Under the pieces are notes generated by a model that saw only the letters and a program-made list of their open reading frames with translations, had not been told where the DNA came from and searched no databases. From an uncultured Oscillospiraceae bacterium (lineage in GTDB: Bacteria; Bacillota; Clostridia; Oscillospirales; Ruminococcaceae), in contig CAKRVU010000003.1 in the NCBI GenBank assembly GCA_934408835.1, forward strand, positions 1 through 20,625: 20,625 nt of DNA. The letters are read 5' to 3'. Made by a program: the position numbers and the translations under genes. Of this stretch, positions 1 through 7,655 are shown one piece after another (within the stretch, counting starts at the first letter, position 1; each line of letters starts with the position of its first letter).

Positions 1-272
1 CCGGCTCATCCTCCATTCCACGCCACACTCAACCTTTACCCGGAGCTGAAATAGGGCACCGTTTCCCCTTGACAACAATCAATCGTCCGGTCTACTTGGG
101 ACAGAGAGACTACCCTTCCGGCTCATCCTCCATTCCACGCCACACTCAACCTTTACCCGGAGCTGAAATAGGCACCGCTTCCCCCCGACAACAATCAATT
201 GTCCGGTCTACTCAGGACAGAGAGACTACCATTCCGGCTCATCCTCCATTCCACGCCACGCTCAACTTTTAC
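1..272. repeat. ~117-bp tandem repeat, 2.3 copies, downstream of the M23 gene
   Basis: Three copies of a unit that starts CCGGCTCATCCTCCATTCC begin at 1, 118 and 234 (spacing 117 and 116). The first two are nearly identical over their full length; the third is cut at about 272, where it overlaps the TAA stop (269-271, minus strand) of the M23 peptidase gene. The one-base length difference breaks any reading frame, so the repeat is not protein-coding. The array may continue to the left of the window. Its function is unknown; it could act in mRNA 3'-end stability or simply be a dispersed intergenic repeat. Confidence 0.85.
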
Positions 273-1333
273 TCCAACGCAACCTCATGCGAAATAGTTC
301 GCTCAGCGTCGATAACAGTTGGATCGCAAAAAGGATATTTCCTGGTATAATCAGCGGCTCCCTCTTCTCGCACCACAGGAGATTTGTGATGCTCAAGCAG
401 GTTGACAAGATCGTAAACGTCAATCCAAATTTCGCTGTCGCACTCTACCTGCGACTCATCAAAAATCAATTGCATTCCAAAATGCAAATGAGGCGCTTTC
501 ATTCCATTGACATTCTCCTCTGTGCTATACCCGGTCATTCCTACATAACCGATGGGATCCCCAGCGTTTACAACCGTCCCCTCCTCGATTCCATCTACGA
601 ACGGATGATCCTTCTGTAAATGAGCGTAGTAATAGTAGCGCTTGCCGTCAAGACTGCGGATTCCAATCCGCCAACCGCCATACTGATTCCATCCGCAATG
701 GGTTACAACCCCGCTTTCCACCGCGATAACCGGCGTCCCCACCGACGCCATCAGATCGTTACCCAAATGCCTTCTGGAAAAGCCATAGCTTCTGGAATTC
801 CCGAAGTCGTCGTAGTGGGAAAAGGAATACCCATAGGCGATCGGAGAATAGGCGCGCAAACCGTATTTTGTCTCCATGACGGCGTTCCCGGAGACGTCGT
901 ACCCACCTGTACCAATTTCATATTCTCCTACCATTCCGCCTAAAACCGCCTCGTACGCCTCGCGGAAATAATCAAATTGCTGGTAAGGCGCGGCCAATTC
1001 TTCCACCGACTGCCCGGACTTGAGCTTCTCTATCAGTTCGTCCATATCCTTCTCCCGATATTTCTTCCAGTCGCCCCAGTAACTCGCCGCCAAATAGCTC
1101 AGAAGATCCACCCAATGCAGCTGAACGGTCTCGTTGTGACTGGATATGTCCGCCTCAAGCGCTTTTTCCATTGCCTGTTCCGGAACGTCAAAGGAAACCC
1201 ATTGGATATAATCGCAGTCTGCATTCTTCTGCTCCTGCTCCTGAGCGTTAATGTGAATGGAAATCACGCTGACAGCGATCAATAAACACAGCAGCCCGCA
1301 GATGGCGGGAAAAATGAATTGTTTGACCTGCAA
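269..1333 (-). CDS. Membrane-anchored M23 (LytM-type) peptidoglycan endopeptidase
   Basis: A 354-residue protein. Residues about 5-27 form one hydrophobic helix (signal anchor), so the rest lies outside the membrane. The C-terminal half is an M23/LytM domain: zinc ligands are H189 and D193 in HLGND, and H284 in the HLH motif (282-284), with another conserved histidine at H238 (YAHLQ). M23 enzymes cleave peptide cross-bridges in peptidoglycan; all ligand positions are present, so it should be active. Residues 28-160 are not recognised and may position or regulate the domain. The start is TTG (1333-1331), preceded by a very strong purine-rich Shine-Dalgarno sequence (GGAGGGAGG); no ATG is suitably placed. 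It is divergent from the DUF2752 gene with only about 75 bp between starts. Its 3' end runs into the 117-bp repeat array. The exact substrate bond cannot be told from sequence. Confidence 0.9.
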   Translation of the reverse strand: MQVKQFIFPAICGLLCLLIAVSVISIHINAQEQEQKNADCDYIQWVSFDVPEQAMEKALEADISSHNETVQLHWVDLLSYLAASYWGDWKKYREKDMDELIEKLKSGQSVEELAAPYQQFDYFREAYEAVLGGMVGEYEIGTGGYDVSGNAVMETKYGLRAYSPIAYGYSFSHYDDFGNSRSYGFSRRHLGNDLMASVGTPVIAVESGVVTHCGWNQYGGWRIGIRSLDGKRYYYYAHLQKDHPFVDGIEEGTVVNAGDPIGYVGMTGYSTEENVNGMKAPHLHFGMQLIFDESQVECDSEIWIDVYDLVNLLEHHKSPVVREEGAADYTRKYPFCDPTVIDAERTISHEVALE

Positions 1334-1408
1334 CAGACCTCCCTCCTCTTCTTACCGACATCTTATGAGGAGGGACAAGCAAAGTATTCAGAAAAAGGAG
1401 GAAATCCG

Positions 1409-1816
1409 TTGAAATGGCCGCAAAAGCACGCGCGTGCTATCTGTATCGCTTTTTGGAGCGTCCTTTTTTCAGGCTGGACGATTCTGCATTTCCTCTCCTT
1501 TTCGCCCACTCAGTTCGGTATCCGCTGTCTGGTGTTTGAACTCACCGGTCTTTTGTGTCCCTCCTGCGGCGCGACGCGGATGCTCGAAGCTCTCATCCGG
1601 TGGGATTTTGTAGCCGCCTTTTCCTTTCACCCCGTCTTTTTCGCCGCCCTTCTTTCCCTGCTGGGCTATGCCGCATATCTCACCGTCCGCGTCTTTCAAA
1701 CAGGGCGATGGTCGCGACCGGGAACGAAATTCCTCCTGTGCGTTTTCGCGTTTGTCGTTCTTCTGGCGATCTTTACCGTTCTCCGCAATCTTTTCCCTCC
1801 AGTCGCCCTTTATTAG
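1409..1816 (+). CDS. DUF2752 family small membrane protein
   Basis: A 135-residue protein with three hydrophobic segments (roughly residues 10-30, 70-93 and 107-127) and the family hallmark CPSCGATRM at about residues 49-57 between the first and second segments. The cysteine pair and the TR are what define DUF2752; its biochemical role is unknown. The start chosen is TTG at 1409 because AAAGGAGG lies at 1394-1401, seven bases upstream; the frame is open further 5', but that extension has no ribosome site and would overlap the divergent M23 leader. It is transcribed away from the M23 gene and is separated by 277 bp from zapA. No terminator is obvious downstream, only a short TTACCGGTAA palindrome at 1834-1843. 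Confidence 0.8.
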   Translation: MKWPQKHARAICIAFWSVLFSGWTILHFLSFSPTQFGIRCLVFELTGLLCPSCGATRMLEALIRWDFVAAFSFHPVFFAALLSLLGYAAYLTVRVFQTGRWSRPGTKFLLCVFAFVVLLAIFTVLRNLFPPVALY

Positions 1817-2093
1817 ATCACCAGCAACGCCCCTTACCGGTAAACCAGCGGCACCCCCCGTTTGCAGCGAAACCTTGTCCGTTCGCCTTTTGAAAATTTT
1901 TTAAACCGGAACATTTAAAACCTTCCTTGGCTGCGCGCCATATGCCTAAAACCCTATTTTCATGAAAAGATACAGTCAAAAAACTAGGAAATTTAAAAAT
2001 GACTCTTCCTATTTTCGACGTTTTGAGCTATACTGATGATAGCAATCAATTGACAGCTTCAGAGAAGCCGAATCAAAAAAGAGGAGAAACACC

Positions 2094-2489
2094 ATGGATT
2101 TGAATAAAGTAGAAGTCTATATCTGCGGAAAAAAATTGATATTAAAAACGAAGGAAGCACCTGAGTACATCAAAGGGCTTGCCCGCGCGGTGGATCAGAA
2201 ATTTACAGAAGCGTTCGCCATGGACAGCGCGCTAAATTTGTTTGATGCCTCCGTGTTGGTGAGCATGGAATTGATGGACGAATTAAACTGCTCCCGGGAT
2301 AACCTGGACAACATCCGCCACCAGATCAAAGGGTATGCGGAGGAAGCGGAAAAACTGCGAACCCAACTGGAGCTTTGCCGAAAACAGACAGAGGAGTGGA
2401 AAGAGCAAAACGAAAAGCTGCAATGCGAAATTGATATGCTGGCCTTGCAAAAAAAGCTTCAAATGATGAATGAGGAACGAAATGACTGA
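2094..2489 (+). CDS. zapA: Cell division protein ZapA
   Basis: A 131-residue protein. The N-terminal ~95 residues match the ZapA fold (VEVYICGKKLILK, then a segment on complete removal of the cyclic-like YIKGLARAVDQKF pattern typical of ZapA), followed by a long heptad-rich helix (about residues 60-128) that forms the dimer/tetramer coiled coil. ZapA binds FtsZ and bundles its filaments at midcell. The ATG at 2094 is preceded by GAGGAG at 2081-2086. A TATACT hexamer at 2029-2034 could be its -10 element, but no good -35 is visible. The stop overlaps the next gene by eight bases (ATGACTGA), implying translational coupling with the U32 gene; a zapA-U32 pair is a common clostridial arrangement. 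Confidence 0.88.
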   Translation: MDLNKVEVYICGKKLILKTKEAPEYIKGLARAVDQKFTEAFAMDSALNLFDASVLVSMELMDELNCSRDNLDNIRHQIKGYAEEAEKLRTQLELCRKQTEEWKEQNEKLQCEIDMLALQKKLQMMNEERND

Positions 2490-3594
2490 GCTTCTCGCTC
2501 CGGCCGGCGGACCAGAACAGCTGATAGCGGCGCTCCATGCGGGTGCGGACGCAGTCTATCTGGGATATCAAAGCTTTAGTGCAAGAGCCGGCGCCCGGAA
2601 TTTTAACGAAGAGCAACTCCGCGAAGCTGCCTCTCTTACCAGTCTTTTCGGCGCAAGATGTTATCTTGCCTGTAACACCTTGTACACCGATCGGGAACGG
2701 GAGGAGCTGATTTCCCTGATACGGCTTGCCGCTTCTCTCGGTATTGATGGAGTCATCTTGCAGGATCTCGGTCTTTGCCGTCTACTGCGCCAAATGGTTC
2801 CTGAAATGAAGCTCCACGCCTCCACCCAGCTTTCGGTACATACCAAAGAAGGGGCAAATCAGCTCAAAGAGCTTGGCTTTTCCAGGGTCGTTTTGGCAAG
2901 AGAGCTTTCCCTCTCGGAGATCGCAAACATTCTGCCGGCTGCCATTGAAACGGAAGTATTTGTTCACGGCTCCCTCTGCTTCTCCTTGTCCGGTCAATGC
3001 TATCTCAGCGGCTTTCTGGGAGGACGAAGCGCCAATCGCGGACGTTGCGCACAGCCTTGCCGTCTTCCTTTTTCGGTTCAAAGGAACGGGGCTGCCGATC
3101 TGTCTATGAAAGATCTGTGCGCAGCCGACTCGGTAGCGGAACTCTGCCGGTTGGGCGTGACTTCTCTGAAAATAGAAGGGCGGATGAAGCGCCCGGAATA
3201 CGTTGCCGCTGCCACTGCCGCCTATCGCGCCATTTTGGACGGAAACACGCCAGATCTTGAGTCGTTGCGAAAGGTGTTTTCCCGCAGCGGATTTACCAAC
3301 GGCTATCTGACCGGACACCCAGACGGCAACATGTTCGGTCAGCGGCAAAAGGAGGACGCCGCCGCCCCTTCTCTGTTACGCGAACTCAAAAACCGTTACC
3401 GAAAGCCGATTCACCGGGTTGCTTTGACCGGTTGCTGCCGCCTGATTCCCGGAAAACCTGCAACTCTTACGTTAAGCGATGGACAACATCAAATCACTGT
3501 GACCGGAGCACCGGTGGAACAGGCGTCTCAAACGCCACTGCGGGAGGACTCAGTCAGACGGTTGCTCGGAAAACTGGATGAAACTCCTTTTTAG
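2482..3594 (+). CDS. U32 family (RlhA/YdcP-like) protein, N-terminal part ending at an in-frame TAG
   Basis: A 370-residue reading frame holding the complete U32 domain. The PROSITE-type U32 signature is present at residues 158-176 (E-x-F-x2-G-S-L-C-x4-S-G-Q-C-x-L-S). Four cysteines, C166, C173, C189 and C193, are spaced as in U32 enzymes that carry an iron-sulphur cluster. U32 proteins in this length class (E. coli RlhA, 653 residues) are needed for hydroxylation of 23S rRNA; shorter ones act on tRNA U34. The name peptidase is historical. The ATG at 2482 has GAGGA five bases upstream and overlaps the zapA stop. The frame ends at TAG 3592-3594 just after a conserved-looking GKLDETPF, and the same frame continues immediately for 303 more codons with the expected C-terminal domain. 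The gene therefore looks interrupted rather than naturally short. Confidence 0.85.
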   Translation: MTELLAPAGGPEQLIAALHAGADAVYLGYQSFSARAGARNFNEEQLREAASLTSLFGARCYLACNTLYTDREREELISLIRLAASLGIDGVILQDLGLCRLLRQMVPEMKLHASTQLSVHTKEGANQLKELGFSRVVLARELSLSEIANILPAAIETEVFVHGSLCFSLSGQCYLSGFLGGRSANRGRCAQPCRLPFSVQRNGAADLSMKDLCAADSVAELCRLGVTSLKIEGRMKRPEYVAAATAAYRAILDGNTPDLESLRKVFSRSGFTNGYLTGHPDGNMFGQRQKEDAAAPSLLRELKNRYRKPIHRVALTGCCRLIPGKPATLTLSDGQHQITVTGAPVEQASQTPLREDSVRRLLGKLDETPF

Positions 3595-3603
3595 TGGGAA
3601 TCT

Positions 3604-4506
3604 TTGCAAATTGATATAGAAGGCTCTCCTTATCTGCCGGCGGCTGCAATCAATCGTCTGCGCCGGGAGGCAGTGGAGGAACTGACGGCTGGGCGGGGCG
3701 ACAGAAAACCGTTTAACGTTTCCTGTCTGTCTCCTCCGGTCGGAGGAGACGCGCCGAAACGGCGCAGCCCCGCCCTACGCGCCCGTTTTCGTTCGGTCGA
3801 CCAAATCGCCGATCCTTCCCTTTATCAATGGATTTACCTCCCGGTCAATGAAATCCTAAAGGAACCAGAACGAATTGCCCCCTTCCAATCCAAGGTGATT
3901 GCGACCTTACCATCTATCCGCTTTGGCATAGAACCGCAGCTACTCGAAACGCTAAAGACGGTACGGGAGCTTGACATCACCCATCTCCTCGCGTCCAACG
4001 TGGCGGATTTTGGACTGAAAAGGGAATTTACCCTGCACGGAGATTATACCCTGCATCCAACCAATTCGGACGTTTTACAGCTGTTTGCGCAGCTTGGACT
4101 GGCGGACGCTATCCTCTCCGTCGAGCTTCGGAAGGAAGTAATCAGGGATCTTTCCTCTCCCATCCCATGCGGTATTATCATTTACGGAAAGCTTCCGCTT
4201 ACCATTTCCCGCAACTGCCCCGTCAAAGCAAAGATCGGCTGCCAAAAATGCAACCGCCGCATTGCGTTGACAGATCGACTAGGGAAAACGTTTCCGGTTC
4301 GTTGTCAAGCTGGCTATTGCGAAATCTTCAACAGCGTCCCACTCTCGCTCCTCGACCTGCCTTGGCGGAAGCACTCCTCTTTCGGATGTTTGTATTTTAC
4401 AGAAGAAAGCCCCCGCGAGGTAGAACAAATCAGCAGACAAGCCACCACCTCGAGCAAGATAACCGGCGAGTACACCAGAGGATTTTATCATAAAGACCAT
4501 TTCTAA
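3604..4506 (+). CDS. U32 family (RlhA-like) protein, C-terminal part after the in-frame TAG (possible pseudogene half)
   Basis: The frame is the direct continuation of 2482-3594 beyond the TAG and is open from 3595. The first likely restart codon is TTG at 3604, but the sequence before it (GTGGGAA) is a poor ribosome site. The protein covers the collagenase-like DUF3656 region and the C-terminal part of long U32 proteins. Near its end it has NCPVKAKIGCQKC, then LTDRLGKTFPVRC, a cysteine-rich pattern typical of the C terminus of the long family members. With the first part the total is about 674 codons, close to RlhA length. Alone this fragment lacks the U32 catalytic region, so it is probably non-functional unless the TAG is read through or is a sequencing error. 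TAG is an ordinary stop elsewhere here (minD, mgsA, DUF2752, histidine kinase). Confidence 0.7.
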   Translation: MQIDIEGSPYLPAAAINRLRREAVEELTAGRGDRKPFNVSCLSPPVGGDAPKRRSPALRARFRSVDQIADPSLYQWIYLPVNEILKEPERIAPFQSKVIATLPSIRFGIEPQLLETLKTVRELDITHLLASNVADFGLKREFTLHGDYTLHPTNSDVLQLFAQLGLADAILSVELRKEVIRDLSSPIPCGIIIYGKLPLTISRNCPVKAKIGCQKCNRRIALTDRLGKTFPVRCQAGYCEIFNSVPLSLLDLPWRKHSSFGCLYFTEESPREVEQISRQATTSSKITGEYTRGFYHKDHF

Positions 4507-4544
4507 CGCACAGGTCCAGCCGCTCCCTTTGCTCCTTTCTTTTT

Positions 4545-4585
4545 GGGCAAAAACGGATTTGTCACATGTCCCCGTTTTATTGCCC
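4545..4585 (+). terminator. Possible terminator hairpin after the U32 gene
   Basis: GGGCAAAAACGG (4545-4556) can pair with CCGTTTTATTGCCC (4572-4585), an imperfect stem of about 12 bp, about 40 bases after the U32 stop. Only a weak T-run (CTTTT) follows, so termination would be inefficient. It separates the zapA-U32 unit from the mreB promoter. Confidence 0.4.
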
Positions 4586-4673
4586 AACTGTCAATCTTTT
4601 CCCGGGAAACGATAGGGCGATTGCAGAAAAATTGGTCTTTTTATGAACATATCTTGAAAATTGAAGAAAATGA

Positions 4674-4702
4674 TTGAGAAATCAGAAAATGCACGGTATA
4701 AT
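4674..4702 (+). promoter_or_regulatory. Sigma-A promoter of the mreBCD-PBP2 operon
   Basis: TTGAGA (4674-4679), a 17-base spacer, and a perfect TATAAT (4697-4702). It lies 66 bases upstream of the mreB ATG and is the only strong promoter seen before this operon. Confidence 0.85.
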
Positions 4703-4768
4703 GAAGAAGAATAATAGAAATGAATTCAAATAAAATTGCAAAAACATGAAGGAGAGGCAGGAAAAAAG

Positions 4769-5785
4769 ATGGCGTTTTCCAGAGATATCGGGATTGACCT
4801 GGGTACTGCAAACACCCTGATTTTTATGAAAGGAAAGGGAATTATCATTCGTGAACCGTCGGTTGTCGCTGTGGATACCCACACCGATGTGGTAAAATGC
4901 GTAGGACAAGAAGCGAAGGACGTCATCGGGCGTACGCCCGGTTCTATTACCGCTGTCCGTCCGCTGAAAGACGGCGTCATCGCCGACTTTGATATCACAA
5001 CGAGTATGCTTGAGCAGTTTATCCAAAAGGCGCTGAACAAGACCTTTATGGCAAAACCGCGGGTTATCATTTGCATTCCATCGGGCGTCACTGCGGTGGA
5101 AAAGCGCGCTGTCAAGGAAGCGACCGAGCGCGCAGGAGCAAAACGGGTTTCCATTATTGAAGAACCGATGGCAGCAGCAATCGGCGCCGGCTTGCCGGTT
5201 GCGGAACCGACAGGAAATATGGTAGTGGACATCGGCGGCGGCACCTCTGAGGTGGCTGTTATCTCCCTTGGCGGCATCGTGGCAGCAAAATCTGTCCGCG
5301 TTGGAGGAGACGAGTTTGACAACTCCATCATCAATTATATCAAGAAGAAATACAATCTATTGATCGGTGAACGGACAGCGGAGAACATCAAAATTCAAAT
5401 CGGTTCTGCGTACCCGTTTGAAGTGGAAGAAACGATGAATATCAAAGGTCGGAACTTGTTAAACGGGTTGCCGGAAAATATCGAAATCACTTCCGATGAA
5501 GTGCGCGAGGCGCTTGGAGAACCGCTGGAGAGCGTCTTAGACGCCATTCGCGTCACTTTGGAAAAAACGCCTCCCGAGCTGGCAGCCGATATCATTGATC
5601 AGGGTATCACTCTGACTGGCGGCGGCGCGCTGCTGCGTGGTCTCGATCAACTGATTATGCAAGAAACGGGAATGCCGGTTCATATTGCCGAAAACCCCCT
5701 CGACTGTGTTGCAGAGGGAACCGGAAAAGTATTGGAAAACATCGAAAAGCTGCATAACGTGCTCAATGACGACGGACGTTATTGA
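4769..5785 (+). CDS. mreB: Rod shape-determining protein MreB
   Basis: A 338-residue actin-family ATPase, the usual MreB length. Phosphate-1 loop [10 protein letters not shown] lies at residues 7-16, the phosphate-2 loop [13 protein letters not shown] near residue 152, and the adenosine motif [10 protein letters not shown] near residue 285. MreB forms membrane-bound filaments that guide the elongation machinery. The ATG at 4769 gives [12 protein letters not shown], the normal MreB start; a GGAGAGGCAGG purine-rich stretch lies upstream at 4751-4761. It is first in the operon, 137 bp before mreC, with a hairpin in the gap that may uncouple expression of mreB from the rest. Confidence 0.96.
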   Translation: MAFSRDIGIDLGTANTLIFMKGKGIIIREPSVVAVDTHTDVVKCVGQEAKDVIGRTPGSITAVRPLKDGVIADFDITTSMLEQFIQKALNKTFMAKPRVIICIPSGVTAVEKRAVKEATERAGAKRVSIIEEPMAAAIGAGLPVAEPTGNMVVDIGGGTSEVAVISLGGIVAAKSVRVGGDEFDNSIINYIKKKYNLLIGERTAENIKIQIGSAYPFEVEETMNIKGRNLLNGLPENIEITSDEVREALGEPLESVLDAIRVTLEKTPPELAADIIDQGITLTGGGALLRGLDQLIMQETGMPVHIAENPLDCVAEGTGKVLENIEKLHNVLNDDGRY

Positions 5786-5851
5786 GAAAAAAGGACAACA
5801 AACCGGACGCCGCGGCAGGAATCCGGCTGAGTTCCTGCTTCAGGCAAGCTT

Positions 5852-5880
5852 CAGGGCCGGCAATCTGTCAGCCCTGTTTT
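5852..5880 (+). terminator. Possible attenuator between mreB and mreC
   Basis: CAGGGC (5852-5857) and GCCCTG (5871-5876) form a perfect 6-bp GC-rich stem with a 13-base loop, followed directly by TTTTGTGGTTTT. A second stem, GCAGGAA (5815-5821) with TTCCTGC (5832-5838), precedes it. A weak intrinsic terminator here would give more MreB than MreC/MreD, which suits a filament-forming protein. This is inference from structure alone. Confidence 0.4.
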
Positions 5881-5922
5881 GTGGTTTTCAGATTTCAGGC
5901 AGCTTGAGGGGAGGAAATCAGC

Positions 5923-6777
5923 TTGCGTGATTTTTTTAAAAGCCTGTGGTTCAAGTTTCTTGTGGTCATTCTGGCAGTGCTTTTGGGATTGTTCCTGTTT
6001 GAGACGTCTACCGGAAGGCTCTCCACCCCTTCGGAGATTCTCGGAACAGTAATCGAACCGATAGAACGCGGCACATCGGCGATCACCAACACAGTGGGCG
6101 GCTTTTTTGATCAAGTCGTCCATTCCGGTCGATATAAAAAAGAAAATGAACAGCTGCGGGAACAATTGGCGCAACTTCAAAATCAAATGGTGGATTATCA
6201 GGAGCTGAAAACACAAAACGAACAGCTCAAAGAGATCGCCGGAATCAAAGAAAAACATTCGGATTATGATATGACTCCAGCCAACGTTGTGGCCAGAGAC
6301 CCGGAACAGCTATACAGTTTTACCATCAATGCCGGCAGCCTGGATGACGTTCAGGTCAACGACCCGGTCATCACATCCGCCGGTCTAATCGGAATGGTAA
6401 CAACCGTCGGTCCAACCTACTCCCAGGTAACAACCCTGCTAAGCCCCGATTTACAGGTGGCATGCTATGATATTCAAACCGGTGAAGCCGGCGTCGTCTC
6501 TGGGCGGATGGATTTGGCGCCAAGCGACCGCTGCCAAATGCAGCATATGGATAAAGATACCAAGGTGGCAAACGGCAGCTTGATTGCAACCTCAGGCTCT
6601 TCCGGCATTTTTCCGCCGGGTTTAATCGTCGGTTCGGTGGAGGATACGCAAATAAACGAAAATGGTATTTCAGCATATCTGGTCATTCAACCTAGCGTGG
6701 ATTTGTCAACCGTCACCGATGTCACCGTTATCAAACACTTTGAAGGTCAAGGGTCGGGAATTCCCGTGCAGCAATAA
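5923..6777 (+). CDS. mreC: Rod shape-determining protein MreC
   Basis: A 284-residue protein with a short cytoplasmic N terminus, one membrane helix (about residues 9-27), a coiled coil (about residues 68-108, many K/E/Q heptads) and the beta-barrel MreC domain to the C terminus (for example LIGMVTTVGPTYSQV and SGIFPPGLIVGSVE). MreC links MreB and MreD to PBP2 outside the membrane and activates PBP2. The start is TTG at 5923, with GGGGAGG at 5908-5914, eight bases upstream. It sits between mreB and mreD as in most rod-shaped bacteria, but is separated from mreD by a 321-bp repeat-containing gap that is unusual inside this operon. Confidence 0.95.
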   Translation: MRDFFKSLWFKFLVVILAVLLGLFLFETSTGRLSTPSEILGTVIEPIERGTSAITNTVGGFFDQVVHSGRYKKENEQLREQLAQLQNQMVDYQELKTQNEQLKEIAGIKEKHSDYDMTPANVVARDPEQLYSFTINAGSLDDVQVNDPVITSAGLIGMVTTVGPTYSQVTTLLSPDLQVACYDIQTGEAGVVSGRMDLAPSDRCQMQHMDKDTKVANGSLIATSGSSGIFPPGLIVGSVEDTQINENGISAYLVIQPSVDLSTVTDVTVIKHFEGQGSGIPVQQ

Positions 6778-6808
6778 TAATGCACACAACACACACTTAA
6801 TGTTTCCG

Positions 6809-7003
6809 GCACCGCCTCAGCACCGCCGACCGTGCTAGAAGTTTTTTTGCAATTTCAACATCAACGCGCGGAGTTTTCTTCGCGGCAGCCATACGTAAAG
6901 CTGAACGCACCGGCTCCGCAATCCACGGTTACAAGGATGTTTGCACCCTCAACATTAACGCGCGGAGATTCCCTCGCGGCAGACATATGTAAAACTGAAC
7001 CGT
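6809..7003. repeat. Imperfect ~95-98-bp direct repeat inside the mre operon
   Basis: The 321-bp mreC-mreD gap contains two imperfect copies. Matched landmarks are GCACCG at 6809 and 6907, TTTGCA at 6846 and 6940, CAACGCGCGGAG / TAACGCGCGGAG, TCGCGGCAG, and GTAAAGCTGAAC / GTAAAACTGAAC. Each copy holds a GC-rich stem (CGCGGAG against CTCGCG). The rest of the gap, 6778-6808 and 7004-7085, shows no gene. An open frame passes through this DNA into mreD, but it lacks a ribosome site at its 5' end and MreD homology starts only at 7099. Confidence 0.7.
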
Positions 7004-7098
7004 TCTGTCACCCACCTATCCCGGGAATCACCGCAGTCGCTCTGTTGTATCAACATGTTTGTGATCCGCTGAACTTCCGGCACAGTAAGGAGTATAAG

Positions 7099-7623
7099 AT
7101 GAAATTTGGCAAAAGCAGAATTTATGCCAACCTCCTGAAATGGAGCGTATGGGTTCTTCTGGCGATCGGGCTTGTGAGTCTGCAAACTGCTCCGGGACTA
7201 TTCGCCATCTTTGGAGTGAAGCCGTTACTTCTGTTCCCCCTCGCAATCACCTTTGCTTTTTTTGAGAAAGAACGCGCAGCCGGAGGTTACGCGATCTTTT
7301 TAGGCGCTTTGTGGGACGTTGCAGCGGGAAAGGCGCTCGGCTTTTCTTCCATACTGCTGCTCAGTATCTGCACGGCCATTTCCCTCCTCGTACTTTATCT
7401 TGTAAAACAAAATTTAATCAACTGCATCTTGTTGACCGCCGCCGGATTATTTTGTTATGACTTGATTTATTACCTGTTTTATTTCCTCATTTGGGGAAAA
7501 CCCGGCGTGTGGGCGCCGCTGGTGTTTCATTTGATTCCCTCATTTGCGTACACGATAGCCATTACACCGCTGTTTTACTTTGGCGTGCGTTTTTTAACAG
7601 AAAAACTGGCGGTAGAAGACTGA
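7099..7623 (+). CDS. mreD: Rod shape-determining protein MreD
   Basis: A 174-residue, very hydrophobic protein with five or six predicted membrane helices (for example near residues 10-30, 34-50, 55-75, 80-95, 98-120 and 135-160). This size, topology and position between mreC and the PBP2 gene identify MreD, a membrane partner of MreC. The ATG at 7099 is preceded by AAGGA at 7087-7091. The same frame extends 89 codons further upstream, but that part is repeat DNA without membrane segments and is excluded. It is followed after 32 bp by the PBP2 gene. Confidence 0.88.
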   Translation: MKFGKSRIYANLLKWSVWVLLAIGLVSLQTAPGLFAIFGVKPLLLFPLAITFAFFEKERAAGGYAIFLGALWDVAAGKALGFSSILLLSICTAISLLVLYLVKQNLINCILLTAAGLFCYDLIYYLFYFLIWGKPGVWAPLVFHLIPSFAYTIAITPLFYFGVRFLTEKLAVED

Positions 7624-7655
7624 CTGAATCCTGACAGAAAGAGAGGTGACGCCGT

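Noticed and set aside
69..350. 93-codon plus-strand frame across the 117-bp repeats
   Set aside because: The repeat spacing changes from 117 to 116, breaking any repeated coding, and the frame runs into the antisense of the M23 gene; no ribosome site.
3592..3594. Pyrrolysine or general amber recoding
   Set aside because: TAG serves as the normal stop for minD, mgsA, DUF2752 and the histidine kinase in this window, and no Pyl genes are visible.
6832..7098. N-terminal extension of MreD (89 residues)
   Set aside because: It is encoded by repeat DNA, lacks membrane segments, and the AAGGA-ATG at 7099 gives the normal MreD length.
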